Positions 1-8,551 are shown, counted from the first letter of the stretch. The stretch: DNA of 64,000 nucleotides from Dehalococcoidia bacterium (GCA_030615625.1 JAUWYX010000005.1:62001-126000), one strand, 5' to 3'. Program-made: numbers and translations. Notes: a model not told the origin generated them from the sequence alone.

Positions 1-1
1 A

Positions 2-1321
2 AAGAAGGGCGAGGAAAAGACGGCTACGGCTGATGCCAAGGGTAGCTGGACCATGACTTACACCGTGCCAGCCACCCCCGCCGGTGGCTATACCTTCAAT
101 GTCGGACCTCCTAACACAGATGAGATATGGGTGATCAAGTATTTTAAGGTGACCCCCAAAATCACTGCCACGCCGAGTTCGGGGACGGTCGGGCAGACGA
201 TTAAGGTGGATGGTACAGGCTTTGCCAGTGAAGAAGAGGACATTGAGGTTACCTTCGATGGGGAGGTGAGGAAGGAAAACATCACTGCGGATGAAGATGG
301 CTCGTGGACTGCCAATATAATTGTGCCTATTCGCACATGTGACGACTATATCATAAACGCCTCAGGAAAAACGACCAGGGCTCGTGATGTAGATCCTGTT
401 GAGTTCACAGTGGTTGCGGGAATAGCAGTGACGCCTGCCCTGGCTTATGTAGGGGATGAGATTACCGTTACCGGAGGCGGATTCGCGCCCGGGGAAAGCG
501 GCGTCAAGGTTACCCTTGATGGGACGGTTGTAGCTACGAATATTCCCGTTGATATCTATGGTTGTTGGGAATCGTCCTTTAATCTGCCGGGCAGCGCCTA
601 TGGCAGTCATACTGTATCGGCTTCTGGTGAAACAACCGCGGCTGTGACGACTACTGTCGACACTCAAGCTCAAATATTAGAATTCAGCCCGGCTGAGGGA
701 GCTCCTGGCGACTCCATTAGTCTCACCGGCAACGGTTTTCACGGCAGTCAAGATTTAACCGTGACTATTGGTGGCATTGACGTGTCGGAGGATATACAAA
801 CTAAGTCCAATGGCAATATTGTCATTAGCTTCCGAGTGCCCAAAGGAAGCCCTGAGGGCAAACAGACCCTGGTGGTGACCGACGAAGGTGGAGCTACCGA
901 CCAGGTTGACTTCACGGTAACGAGGAAAACCCTATCAACAACTCCTCTGCCCATATCCCCCAAGGAGAGCAAACTAAGGTCAGGGGAGGTGACTTTCAAA
1001 TGGCAAGGGGTAACCGGTGACACCGGTTATACTTACACACTGGAGATAAGCACAACTGCTGGTTCTGGAAACATCTGGTCTAAGTCAGGTATTGCGGAAA
1101 GCAGCTACACACTAACTGAGGAAGAGGCTTTACCCAAGGGTACCTACTACTGGCGAGTTAAGATAGTGGATGATTATGGCAACGAAAGCGCCCGGTCGGA
1201 TTCCATCGAGTTCACGGTATCCCCAATTCCGACCTGGGTATGGGTAGTAGTGGGACTGGTAGTGCTGGTCGTGCTCATGGTCGTGGCCTATCGAGAAACA
1301 AAATTTAAGGTAACAGAATAA
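2..1321 (+). CDS. Cell-surface protein with IPT/TIG-like repeats and C-terminal membrane anchor (5' end outside window)
   Basis: The reading frame is open from base 2, so the gene begins before the window; the ATG at 53 is only the first visible Met. The segment before it ends in GSWTMTY, which resembles GSW-T motifs in the following repeats, so the repeat array continues upstream. At least three beta-sandwich repeats of about 85 residues are seen, each opening with a phrase like VTPALAYVGDEITVTGGGF, which is typical of IPT/TIG immunoglobulin-like folds. A fibronectin-like segment (PISPKESKLRSGEVTFKW, then TYYWRVKIVDDYGNES) follows. One hydrophobic helix near residues 392-412 ends in a short charged tail, giving an outside-in orientation. 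It is probably an adhesion, polymer-binding or envelope protein; the substrate cannot be read from the sequence. Confidence 0.75.
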   Translation, partial: KKGEEKTATADAKGSWTMTYTVPATPAGGYTFNVGPPNTDEIWVIKYFKVTPKITATPSSGTVGQTIKVDGTGFASEEEDIEVTFDGEVRKENITADEDGSWTANIIVPIRTCDDYIINASGKTTRARDVDPVEFTVVAGIAVTPALAYVGDEITVTGGGFAPGESGVKVTLDGTVVATNIPVDIYGCWESSFNLPGSAYGSHTVSASGETTAAVTTTVDTQAQILEFSPAEGAPGDSISLTGNGFHGSQDLTVTIGGIDVSEDIQTKSNGNIVISFRVPKGSPEGKQTLVVTDEGGATDQVDFTVTRKTLSTTPLPISPKESKLRSGEVTFKWQGVTGDTGYTYTLEISTTAGSGNIWSKSGIAESSYTLTEEEALPKGTYYWRVKIVDDYGNESARSDSIEFTVSPIPTWVWVVVGLVVLVVLMVVAYRETKFKVTE

Positions 1322-1435
1322 GCTCAACTCGTTAAGATTTTCCCCCGGTTTTGCAATAACATCTGCAGGGGAGGAAAGTTATTAAGTTGGGGAAAATTGA
1401 CTGCTCGTAACCGCATAATCTCGTATGAAATTGTT

Positions 1436-1489
1436 TAAAAAGAGCAAGGCGAGTTTTCCTCGGTGCATTAAGGAGAGGGGAGCGGTATG
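1436..1489 (+). repeat. Duplicated leader, copy 1
   Basis: About 54 bases ending at the ATG of the 55-residue membrane protein. They match 1685-1738 at a constant offset of 249 bases without gaps. Shared blocks include GAGCAAGGC and TAAGGAGAG, the latter being the ribosome binding site. The match runs a few codons into both genes (GCTGTTTA), so leader and gene start were copied together. Confidence 0.75.
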
Positions 1490-1654
1490 ATAGGCTGTTT
1501 AATAGTCTTCCCAATCGTAGGGTTTTTAGCGATGCTGGGTTTATACATGGGTACTTTGATGGCTTATTTTGTAGGTCTGGCCACAGTCATGGGTATATAT
1601 ATGAGCGGTATGGCAGCTTATTTTACAGCTTTCTTTATTATAATGTTCGGATGA
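1487..1654 (+). CDS. Small hydrophobic membrane protein (55 aa)
   Basis: ATG at 1487 follows a good Shine-Dalgarno sequence (AAGGAG, about 10 bases upstream) and is followed by 55 codons ending in TGA. The product starts MIGCLIVFPIVGF and is almost wholly hydrophobic, with two short helices rich in Met, Gly and aromatic residues and no charged residue. Its leader and first codons are a copy of those of the 285-residue membrane protein that follows, so the two are probably diverged duplicates or one is a truncated copy. I do not recognise a family. The strong ribosome binding site conserved between the copies is the main support for translation. Confidence 0.5.
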   Translation: MIGCLIVFPIVGFLAMLGLYMGTLMAYFVGLATVMGIYMSGMAAYFTAFFIIMFG

Positions 1655-1684
1655 GTCTATGTTAGAGCGTATGTAGGGCGCAAT

Positions 1685-1738
1685 GAAAAAGAGCAAGGCA
1701 AATTTTTCCTGGTGCGCTAAGGAGAGTAGGACGATATG
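1685..1738 (+). repeat. Duplicated leader, copy 2
   Basis: Second copy of the leader at 1436-1489, ending at the ATG of the 285-residue membrane protein. It carries the same TAAGGAGAG ribosome binding site. Confidence 0.75.
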
Positions 1739-2593
1739 AGCTGTTTAGCGCTCTTATTGCTAACCGCGGTTATCATTTACTTCGGTGCGGTGATATCCTT
1801 TTTCCTAGCTGCCGGGATGATCCCTCTAGCTATATTATCTTTGGTGCTGATACCGTTAGCTCTTCTTTTCACGTGGCGCATTATCTATCCCTGGCTGGTG
1901 CGGATGGGAAGGTGGGCAGCTCAACTCAAAAACCTCATCTTCCTTGCCATTGTGCTGGTAGCCGTAGGTTATGGCCTGGGTTATATTATTGATGTTCCAA
2001 GTTTCACAATACCACTAGTAGGAATAACGGCACCGGCCACAGTCCTAATCCTTGGATTGCTCTTCCTCTTCCTGCTCTTACTGGCCATAGCGGTATGGGT
2101 GGTGAGATTGTGGCGCTACGGCTGGCCTACCGTGAGAAATTTCTTTTGGGACATTTCTTTTCGTATTGTTGCCTTATTCTGGAAAATACTGGTGGGGATT
2201 CCTCTAGGTATAACCTGGTTTCTCTACCATCCCCCTCTACGCTGGCTAATAGCAACCCTCCTGTTTTACCTCAGGGGGATTTCAGCCGCAGTAGCCTGGC
2301 TTTTGTACAACCCACCATTGAGGAGCATAACAACTGCCGGCCTTTTCGTTACACGGTTAATCGCTCGACCTATAGGCTGGCTCCTATACAACCCTCCAAT
2401 ACTCTGGGTTATCCAATTTGGGCTCTTCATCCTCAGGCTGATAGCCCGCTTCATCAGCACCATAATTTATGGCATTTGGTCGTGGTGGCCTGTCAAAGGC
2501 GTTAGAGGAACACTAAGGAAAGGGCTAACCGTTGAGAGTAAGTCCTATCAAGACTACAAGTATGCCCAGAATGACGGTAGCGGCGCCGCCTAG
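1736..2593 (+). CDS. Integral membrane protein with internal W-LYNPP repeats
   Basis: 285 residues from an ATG with a strong SD sequence in a duplicated leader. The N-terminal half has about four hydrophobic helices. The second half holds three related units, each beginning with W(F/L)LY(H/N)PP followed by a helix such as LRWLIATLLFYLRGI or ILWVIQFGLFILRLI, with a period near 37 residues; this looks like in-gene tandem duplication. The last ~16 codons, encoding SYQDYKYAQNDGSGAA, lie in a 124-base direct repeat whose opposite strand encodes the C-terminus of the neighbouring membrane protein, so this tail was probably captured. No family recognised; a structural or transport role cannot be told apart. 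Confidence 0.7.
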   Translation: MSCLALLLLTAVIIYFGAVISFFLAAGMIPLAILSLVLIPLALLFTWRIIYPWLVRMGRWAAQLKNLIFLAIVLVAVGYGLGYIIDVPSFTIPLVGITAPATVLILGLLFLFLLLLAIAVWVVRLWRYGWPTVRNFFWDISFRIVALFWKILVGIPLGITWFLYHPPLRWLIATLLFYLRGISAAVAWLLYNPPLRSITTAGLFVTRLIARPIGWLLYNPPILWVIQFGLFILRLIARFISTIIYGIWSWWPVKGVRGTLRKGLTVESKSYQDYKYAQNDGSGAA

Positions 2594-2669
2594 CAAGCCA
2601 GCGGCATCCATATGAGTAAAGACTCGGCCAAATATCTCCTTGCCAAAGGCCGCCATTCGGGGCATTAAC
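2546..2669. repeat. 124-bp direct repeat, copy 1
   Basis: Near-identical to 2691-2814 at a constant offset of 145. The first 48 bases encode the tail of the 285-residue protein on the + strand. On the - strand the copy would encode another version of the C-terminus of the 117-residue protein (MAAFGKEIFGRVFTHMD), now without a start. It is a relic of a duplicated gene end. Confidence 0.85.
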
Positions 2670-3023
2670 CTAGCTTCCGATATAAAGTGATATCAAGACT
2701 ACAAGTATGCCCAGAATGACGGTAGCAGCACCGCCTAGCAAGCCAGCGATGTCCATATGAGTAAAGACTCTGCCAAATATCTCCTTGCCAAAAGCCGCCA
2801 TTCGCGGCGTTAACTTACCTGGTTCCTCAGAGGATTCCGGCGCTCTCTCAGTGGAGTCCCTATCAAACATGGGCAGTACCATTTTTCTCCACTCACGCGA
2901 CTCTCGATAGACTACGCCAGCTATTATTATGCCCACGATGATAAAGAAAAGCCCTAAGATTAGCACCATCGTAGCTAGATCAAGGTCAATTATATTAGCT
3001 GGTAAGGGCTCAGTTGTGCCCAT
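2670..3023 (-). CDS. Small two-helix membrane protein (117 aa)
   Basis: ATG at 3023 is preceded on the - strand by a textbook GGAGAAGGAGGTG. One hydrophobic helix lies near residues 16-41 (LATMVLILGLFFIIVGIII), then a charged linker rich in Glu, Ser and Pro (residues 43-75), then a second helix near the C-terminus (AGLLGGAATVILGILVVLI). The conserved-looking segment MAAFGKEIFGRVFTHMDIAG lies within a 124-base repeat whose other copy is just downstream. The stop codon falls in the 21-base spacer between the copies, so the last five residues come from the repeat junction. Unknown family; convergent with the 285-residue gene. Confidence 0.65.
   Translation of the reverse strand: MGTTEPLPANIIDLDLATMVLILGLFFIIVGIIIAGVVYRESREWRKMVLPMFDRDSTERAPESSEEPGKLTPRMAAFGKEIFGRVFTHMDIAGLLGGAATVILGILVVLISLYIGS
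2691..2814. repeat. 124-bp direct repeat, copy 2
   Basis: The copy that lies inside the 117-residue gene and encodes its last ~40 residues on the - strand. It is separated from copy 1 by 21 bases. Confidence 0.85.
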
Positions 3024-3374
3024 TTTTCACCTCCTTCTCCCATCAAGTTTGTTTAATAATCCTCTCTGTCATTTTGAGGTCGCCTTGGGCGCCCGAAGAA
3101 TCTAGAGACCCTTCCCCTTCGTTTCACTCAGGGTCAGGGTGACAAGTAAACGGTCTCCCATCAAGCGAGTCTCAATTTATTTTAGCGTAGCATAGCTACT
3201 GCAGGGTGTCAATAGCTCTCTTTTGCGGGGGCTGCCCAAAAAACTTCTGTCGGGGAACCTCTTGTGGGCTCCCGCAAATTGGGGGGACAAGTCCCTCCCT
3301 GAGAAGCTGGTGTGGCGCTAGTCATAATTCTTCCTTGCATCCTCCACCTATGCTAAAATCCAGCAAGGCTTCAT
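3024..3374. other. Intergenic stretch with a degenerate palindromic repeat
   Basis: No gene supported. About 3067-3145 runs from TGTCATTTTGAG to CAGGGTGACA, with TGTCA/TGACA ends, and contains the palindrome GGGCGCCC. It resembles a worn relative of the better-preserved inverted-repeat element at 21387-21469. Short reading frames here carry no features of real proteins. Confidence 0.45.
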
Positions 3375-4472
3375 ATGGTAAGTGCTGACGAACTAAAATA
3401 TTGGGTGGCTTTTTCCGGGGTAGCCGGGGTAGGCCGGGTACGGATTTCCCAGCTAAGAGAGTACTTCGGCAGTTTACAGGATGCCTGGAAAGCTCCCGAA
3501 GGCAAGCTAAAGCAAGCAGGACTAGATTCACGAAGCATAGATGCTCTGGTGACCCTCCGTCCGAGAATCTCCCTGGACGCCGAGATGGAAAAACTGGAAC
3601 GCTACAGGGTAAAGGTGTTTGTCTATGAGGACTCTCCTTATCCTTCGAGATTAAAAGAGATTTACGATTATCCCCCGGTACTTTATGTGAGGGGTAGTCT
3701 CCCAGCCGAGGATGAGCCTTACCTGGCCATAGTCGGTACCCGTCGTCCTACTATCTACGGGAGGCAGGTAACTGAGGAGATTGTAGCCGACTTAGCCCAA
3801 AGTAAAATCACTATTGTCAGCGGATTAGCCCGAGGAATTGACTCTGTGGCTCATCGGGCTGCCCTGGATGCCGGGGGCAAAACCGTAGCTGTGTTTGGCT
3901 GCGGTCTGGATATCGTCTATCCCGGGGAAAATGCTAAACTGGCTCAAGTTATCATGGAACACGGCGCTCTGGTCAGTGAATATCCTTTAGGCGTCAAGCC
4001 CAGGGCTGAGAACTTCCCACTCCGCAATCGAATTATGAGTGGCTTGAGCCTGGGGGTGTTGGTGGTGGAAGCTGGAGAAAGGAGTGGGGCTTTGATCACG
4101 GCCCATCAGGCAGTGGAACAGAATCGAGAGGTCTTTGCTATCCCGGGCAGCATCCTTTCCCCGGCCAGCCAGGGAACTAACCGTCTTATTCAAGAAGGAG
4201 CCAAGTTAGTTCGCAATTACACTGATATTCTCCAGGAACTAAACCTGACCATCGTAGTACAGCAAGCAGAAATTAAGGAATTCCCCCCGGCTGACGAAGT
4301 TGAATCCGCTATACTAAAGCAATTGAGCTCCGAGCCCAGTCATATAGATGAAATTTGCCGCCGCAGCGGTTTGACTATGCCGGAAGTAAGCAGCACTCTA
4401 GCGATGCTGGAGTTAAAGGGGATAGCCAGGCAAGTGGGAAATATGAACTATGTGCTGGCTCGAAGGAATTAA
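3375..4472 (+). CDS. dprA: DNA processing protein DprA
   Basis: 365 residues. DprA loads RecA on incoming single-stranded DNA during natural transformation. An N-terminal helix-hairpin-helix/SAM-like region (residues 1-75) precedes the Rossmann-fold DprA domain with IVGTRRPTIYGRQV, VSGLARGIDSVAH, GCGLDIVYP, and the ligand motif FPLRNRIMSGLSLGVLVVEA followed by SGALITA. A C-terminal winged helix (about 305-365) is present, as in full-length DprA. The start at 3375 has little SD sequence but fits the family length. The gene is 13 bases upstream of topA, a common pairing in bacteria. Confidence 0.93.
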   Translation: MVSADELKYWVAFSGVAGVGRVRISQLREYFGSLQDAWKAPEGKLKQAGLDSRSIDALVTLRPRISLDAEMEKLERYRVKVFVYEDSPYPSRLKEIYDYPPVLYVRGSLPAEDEPYLAIVGTRRPTIYGRQVTEEIVADLAQSKITIVSGLARGIDSVAHRAALDAGGKTVAVFGCGLDIVYPGENAKLAQVIMEHGALVSEYPLGVKPRAENFPLRNRIMSGLSLGVLVVEAGERSGALITAHQAVEQNREVFAIPGSILSPASQGTNRLIQEGAKLVRNYTDILQELNLTIVVQQAEIKEFPPADEVESAILKQLSSEPSHIDEICRRSGLTMPEVSSTLAMLELKGIARQVGNMNYVLARRN

Positions 4473-4485
4473 GGCAGGGTAAATC

Positions 4486-6672
4486 ATGGCAAGTAAATTA
4501 GTTATCGTCGAATCTCCAGCCAAAGCAAGGACGCTAAATAAGATTCTCGGACGCAGCTATAGTGTAAAAGCATCTGTGGGGCATGTGCGCGATTTGCCCA
4601 GGGCAAGCCTCGGGGTAGATATAGACAAGGGTTTCATCCCCAAGTATGTCATTCCAGCGGATAAGAAAAAGATAGTTGGCGAAATCAAAAAGGCAGCTAG
4701 TAAGGCTAGTTCTATCTACTTGGCTACTGACCCTGACCGCGAGGGAGAGGCAATTTCCTGGCATCTAGTACAAGCAGCCAGGCTGGACAAGGATGACAAA
4801 CCCCTTCAGCGCGTAGTTTTTCAGGAAATAACCAAGGACGCAGTTCAAGAGGCCTTCCAAAGTCCCCGCCCTATTGATATGAACCTGGTGAATGCCCAGC
4901 AAGCCCGGCGTATCCTCGATAGACTTGTGGGCTACAAGCTGAGCCCGCTCCTGTGGAGAAAGGTGCAGAGGGGACTTTCCGCAGGCAGGGTTCAATCGGT
5001 GGCCGTGAGGATGGTTGTTGACCGCGAGCGGGAGATTCAAAACTTTATTCCCCAGGAATACTGGGTTATCGAAGTTGAGCTGGCCCCGCCTGAAGAAAAA
5101 GAAGCGAGTTTTAAAGCCAGGCTGTTCGCCCTAGCCGATGGCACCAAGCTGGATATTGACAATAAAGATGAAGCAGAAAGAGTTACCGCTGATTTAGAAG
5201 AGGCCGGATATGCAGTTAAGGCGGTAGTAACTAACCAGGTAGCTCGTCAGCCAGCCCCGCCTTTTATCACCAGCACCTTGCAACAAGAGGCCTGGCAGAG
5301 GCTACGCTTCCCCGCCAGGCAAACTATGGCTATTGCCCAGCAACTTTACGAAGGCCTGTCCTTGGGCAAGGAAGGCTCGGTGGGACTTATTACCTATATG
5401 CGCACCGATTCTACCCATGTGGCTGCCTCTGCAATAAGCGAGGCGAGGGAGTTTATCGGCGAGAAATACGGAGCCAAATTTCTCCCACCAAAGCCACGTA
5501 GTTTTGCCAGGAAAGTGAAGTGGGCCCAGGAAGCTCACGAGGCAATTCGGCCCACCAAAATTTACCGACAACCAGAGCAACTCAGGCAATTTCTTAATCC
5601 AGCTCAGCTAAAACTCTACGAGCTTATCTGGAAGCGCATGGTCGCCAGTCAAATGTCAGCAGCTTTATACAACACAACCAACATAGAGATAGAGGCAAGC
5701 AATGCTGCTGTGAGCGAAGCGATTGAGTCCCCAAAAAATTCGCCAAAATTTTTGGGTGAAAAACAACCTCAAGGATATCTACTCAAAGCAAGTAGCTCTG
5801 TGGTTAAATTTCCTGGTTTTATGGGTGTTTACAGCGAAGGCAGGGATGAAGATGAACGAGGGGAAAGCTTTGTTTCCTTGCCCAAGCTGAGAGTTGGAGA
5901 TAAATTGATTTACCTGGGAACCTTTCCCGAACAATGTTTTACCCAGCCGCCACCCCGCTACACTGAGGCTACATTGATAAAAGCACTGGAGCAGAAAGGA
6001 ATCGGACGCCCCAGTACCTATGCCCCTATCCTGTCCACCATTCAAGACAGAGATTACGTTAACAAAGCCGAGGGCAAATTCCACCCTACTGAACTAGGGA
6101 TAACTGTCAACAAAATCTTGACTGAGCATTTCTTTAAAATCGTTGACCCTGGTTTCACAGCTCAGATGGAAGAACAACTAGACGAAATAGCTAAGGGTAA
6201 ATATGAATGGATAGCTGCTTTGCAGGAATTTTATCCCCCCTTCCAAGATATGTTGAATAAAGCTTGGATAAATTTAGAAAAGGTCAGCATGACCCAGGTG
6301 AGCGAGGAGACATGTCCCAATTGCGGTCGCCCCATGGTCATAAAGGTCGGGCGTTTCGGTAAATTTCTCGCCTGTAGCGGCTATCCTGACTGTAAAACAA
6401 CCATGTCCTACGCAGTTAAAACCGGGGTTTCTTGCCCCCAGTGTGGTGGTGAGCTCGTGAAAAGAATCAGTAAGAAGAAGAAAGTATTTTATGGGTGTAG
6501 CAAGTTTCCCAAATGTCAATTCGCCGTAAATCGCAGGCCAATAGCTCAGCCTTGTCCTGGCTGTGGCAATCTTTTAGTACAACACAGAGGGGATTGGGCT
6601 AAATGCGTGGCTTGTCAACGTAAAGTAAAACTATCCGAGCCGGAGAAACAAAAAGAGGAGGTAGCCTTATGA
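4486..6672 (+). CDS. topA: DNA topoisomerase I (type IA)
   Basis: 728 residues. Relaxes negative supercoils through a 5'-phosphotyrosine link. The Toprim domain opens with LVIVESPAKARTL and has the acidic motif TDPDREGEAISWH. The active-site tyrosine is Tyr304 in LITYMRTDS. The C-terminus carries three four-cysteine zinc ribbons (CPNCG...CSGYPDC, CPQCG...CSKFPKC, CPGCG...CVAC), the usual bacterial arrangement. The stop overlaps the aroQ start (ATGA at 6669-6672), so the two genes are translationally coupled; dprA lies just upstream. An insertion rich in Ser and Pro near residues 405-440 may be a flexible loop. Confidence 0.96.
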   Translation: MASKLVIVESPAKARTLNKILGRSYSVKASVGHVRDLPRASLGVDIDKGFIPKYVIPADKKKIVGEIKKAASKASSIYLATDPDREGEAISWHLVQAARLDKDDKPLQRVVFQEITKDAVQEAFQSPRPIDMNLVNAQQARRILDRLVGYKLSPLLWRKVQRGLSAGRVQSVAVRMVVDREREIQNFIPQEYWVIEVELAPPEEKEASFKARLFALADGTKLDIDNKDEAERVTADLEEAGYAVKAVVTNQVARQPAPPFITSTLQQEAWQRLRFPARQTMAIAQQLYEGLSLGKEGSVGLITYMRTDSTHVAASAISEAREFIGEKYGAKFLPPKPRSFARKVKWAQEAHEAIRPTKIYRQPEQLRQFLNPAQLKLYELIWKRMVASQMSAALYNTTNIEIEASNAAVSEAIESPKNSPKFLGEKQPQGYLLKASSSVVKFPGFMGVYSEGRDEDERGESFVSLPKLRVGDKLIYLGTFPEQCFTQPPPRYTEATLIKALEQKGIGRPSTYAPILSTIQDRDYVNKAEGKFHPTELGITVNKILTEHFFKIVDPGFTAQMEEQLDEIAKGKYEWIAALQEFYPPFQDMLNKAWINLEKVSMTQVSEETCPNCGRPMVIKVGRFGKFLACSGYPDCKTTMSYAVKTGVSCPQCGGELVKRISKKKKVFYGCSKFPKCQFAVNRRPIAQPCPGCGNLLVQHRGDWAKCVACQRKVKLSEPEKQKEEVAL

Positions 6673-7115
6673 AAATTCTAGTCATCCATGGACCAAATTT
6701 GAATATGCTGGGCAAAAGAGACAAGTCACTTTACGGAGAAAAAACCCTGGGCGAAATTGATGCCCTGCTGAAGAAAGAAGCCCAGGCCTTAAATGTCGAA
6801 GTGGTGACATTTCAATCTAACCATGAAGGGGCGCTCATAGATTTTATTCAAGAGCAGGCGGATTCCGCCCATGGCATAATAATTAACCCTGGTGCCCTCA
6901 CCCACTACGGATTTTCTCTGCTCGATGCCCTGGCTGACAGCAAATTACCGGTAATGGAAGTCCATTTATCCAATATTTACCGCCGTGAGGAATGGCGAGC
7001 CAGGTCTGTAATTGCCCCCATAGCTGAAGGGCAGATAAGTGGCTTAGGCTGGAGGGGATATATTACTGCCGTGCAAGTCTTGGTTGGCAAGCTGAAGGCA
7101 GAGTCTTCGCGTTAG
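6669..7115 (+). CDS. aroQ: 3-dehydroquinate dehydratase, type II
   Basis: 148 residues, the normal size of the dodecameric type II enzyme that dehydrates 3-dehydroquinate in the shikimate pathway. Signature features are the N-terminal IHGPNLNMLGKRD, the active-site lid Tyr and Arg region (RDKSLYGEKTL), FQSNHEGALIDFI with the catalytic-region His, GIIINPGALTHYGFSLLDAL, and the substrate-binding VHLSNIYRREEWR. It starts inside the topA stop codon (4-base overlap). Other shikimate genes are not in view. Confidence 0.95.
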   Translation: MKILVIHGPNLNMLGKRDKSLYGEKTLGEIDALLKKEAQALNVEVVTFQSNHEGALIDFIQEQADSAHGIIINPGALTHYGFSLLDALADSKLPVMEVHLSNIYRREEWRARSVIAPIAEGQISGLGWRGYITAVQVLVGKLKAESSR

Positions 7116-7139
7116 GATTTTAAGCAGGAGACTTTATTT

Positions 7140-7163
7140 GGAAGTGGCAAAGAGACCACTTCC
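7140..7163. terminator. Hairpin between convergent genes
   Basis: Perfect 8-bp stem GGAAGTGG/CCACTTCC with an 8-base loop, between the convergent ends of aroQ and the DUF151 gene. No T-tract follows on either strand, so it may be a weak bidirectional terminator or a 3'-end stabiliser. Confidence 0.4.
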
Positions 7164-7173
7164 ATTGCCGTTC

Positions 7174-7689
7174 TCAGGATTGGCGTTTCTTAAAATCTTC
7201 TAGGTCAAGCGTATTTATGAAATCCTTATATGCTGATAGCCCTTTCAGCTCTTGTTCATCAACTTTACCTTCGGGTTTGCCTGTTTCCTCATCAAGTATA
7301 ATGCCCGCTTTTTCCAACACCGATTCCTCAGCATATATTGGTGCTCCAACCCTTACAGCCAAGGCCAAAGCATCGCTAGGTCGAGAATCAATATCCAATT
7401 CACCACCATTAATGATGAGAGCAAGTCTGGCATAGAAAGTATCTTCCTTAAGTCCACTTACCACGATATACTCAACTGAAGCCCCCAAGGTAGAAATTAC
7501 AGATTGCAACAAATCATGCGTCAAAGGGCGAGATAGCTCGACATTTTGCAGCTTTACGGCAATAGCATCTGCTTCAGCAGGACCAATCCAAATGGGTAGA
7601 TAACGATTAGTTCCCTTCTCTTTTAAAATCACCACCCGTTGATAATTCATCAAGCTAACTCGGATACTGTCAATCGTCATCTCTACCAT
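7174..7689 (-). CDS. Bifunctional nuclease family protein (DUF151)
   Basis: 171 residues. The DUF151 core spans residues 1-130: a beta-rich start, VVILKEKGTNRYLPIWIGPAEADAIA, then RPLTHDLLQSVISTLGASVEYIVV, and the signature DSRPSDALALAVRVGAPIYAEESVL. Plant and archaeal members have been reported as bifunctional DNase/RNase; in most bacteria the role is unproven. A short C-terminal extension contains an acidic helix. ATG at 7689 is preceded by GGAGG. It is transcribed away from the phosphatase gene and has no operon partner. Confidence 0.85.
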   Translation of the reverse strand: MVEMTIDSIRVSLMNYQRVVILKEKGTNRYLPIWIGPAEADAIAVKLQNVELSRPLTHDLLQSVISTLGASVEYIVVSGLKEDTFYARLALIINGGELDIDSRPSDALALAVRVGAPIYAEESVLEKAGIILDEETGKPEGKVDEQELKGLSAYKDFINTLDLEDFKKRQS

Positions 7690-7833
7690 GCTATGCCTCC
7701 TTTATAGTGTTTATTTTACCCCCATAATCCTAATTAATCAATGAGCTCAAGTCAACTCTCCCGGCTCAAAAATTAAGTTTCTTTCCAGATTGCTATAAAT
7801 TCTCAGACATTAGATAATTATTGTGGGGGAGCC

Positions 7834-8466
7834 ATGGCAAAACTTATCCTGGCAAGACACGGTGAAACCGTGTGGAATGTAGAGAAGATATATCGGGGCA
7901 GAACGGATGTAAATCTTGACGAAGTGGGCATTAAACAGGCAGAGCTATTGGGCAAGTATTTAAGCAATTGGAAATTAGAGGCTATTTATTCCAGCCCTAT
8001 AAAAAGGGCGCTAGACACGGCAAATATTATTGCCCGTTATCAGAAAATCGGCGTAAACATTGCCGAGGGCCTTATAGATTTCGATTATGGGGAATGGCAA
8101 TCTCTGCCAGAGCAGGAAGCGAAGAGGCTATATCCGGCCCTCCACAATGAGTGGCACAATAATCCTCACAAGGTAAGAATGCCCGGAGGAGAGAGCCTCG
8201 AAGATGTAAGAAGGAGAGCTATCGAGGTAGTTAACGATATCCTTTCTAAATATCAGGGTAGCGTAGTATTGGTATCGCATAGGGTTGTGAACAAAGTCTT
8301 GATATGCTCCTTACTGGGACTGGACAACTCACACTTCTGGAATATCAATCAGGATGTCGGTGGAATCACGATTTTCAATTATGGAGATGGACGTTTCGTC
8401 TTGACCAAGCATAACGATACTTCACATCTGAGAGAGTTGCAAAAATCCGTACTTGGTGATTTTTAA
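7834..8466 (+). CDS. Histidine phosphatase family protein (phosphoglycerate mutase-like)
   Basis: 210 residues. The N-terminal RHGET motif (LILARHGETVWNVEKIYRGR) carries the phosphorylated His. The usual second Arg (SSPIKRALDTA), the Glu/Asp region FDYGEWQSL and the distal His (VVLVSHRVVNKVLI) are present. Cofactor-dependent phosphoglycerate mutase, alpha-ribazole phosphatase (CobC) and broad phosphatases share this pattern. An archaeal-type apgM elsewhere in the window makes a glycolytic role less needed, so a phosphatase function is favoured. The start is preceded by GGGGGAG. Confidence 0.85.
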   Translation: MAKLILARHGETVWNVEKIYRGRTDVNLDEVGIKQAELLGKYLSNWKLEAIYSSPIKRALDTANIIARYQKIGVNIAEGLIDFDYGEWQSLPEQEAKRLYPALHNEWHNNPHKVRMPGGESLEDVRRRAIEVVNDILSKYQGSVVLVSHRVVNKVLICSLLGLDNSHFWNINQDVGGITIFNYGDGRFVLTKHNDTSHLRELQKSVLGDF

Positions 8467-8468
8467 GC

Positions 8469-8541
8469 GCGCCTAGAGGGATTTGAACCCACGACCCCCG
8501 GTTCCGAAGACCGGTGCTCTTGTCCGCTGAGCTATAGGCGC
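8469..8541 (-). tRNA. tRNA-Arg (anticodon TCG)
   Basis: Read on the - strand: 7-bp acceptor GCGCCTA/TAGGCGC, D-arm GCTC...GAGC with GCGGA in the loop, anticodon stem CCGGT/ACCGG around loop CTTCGGA giving TCG, and T-loop TTCAAAT. The T-stem has one mismatch. CCA is not encoded. Confidence 0.9.
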
Positions 8542-8551
8542 AAAAATAAAT

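Noticed and set aside
2095-2505. 136-codon + frame inside the 285-residue membrane protein gene
   Set aside because: Out-of-frame shadow with no SD sequence; the overlapping frame has clear membrane repeats.
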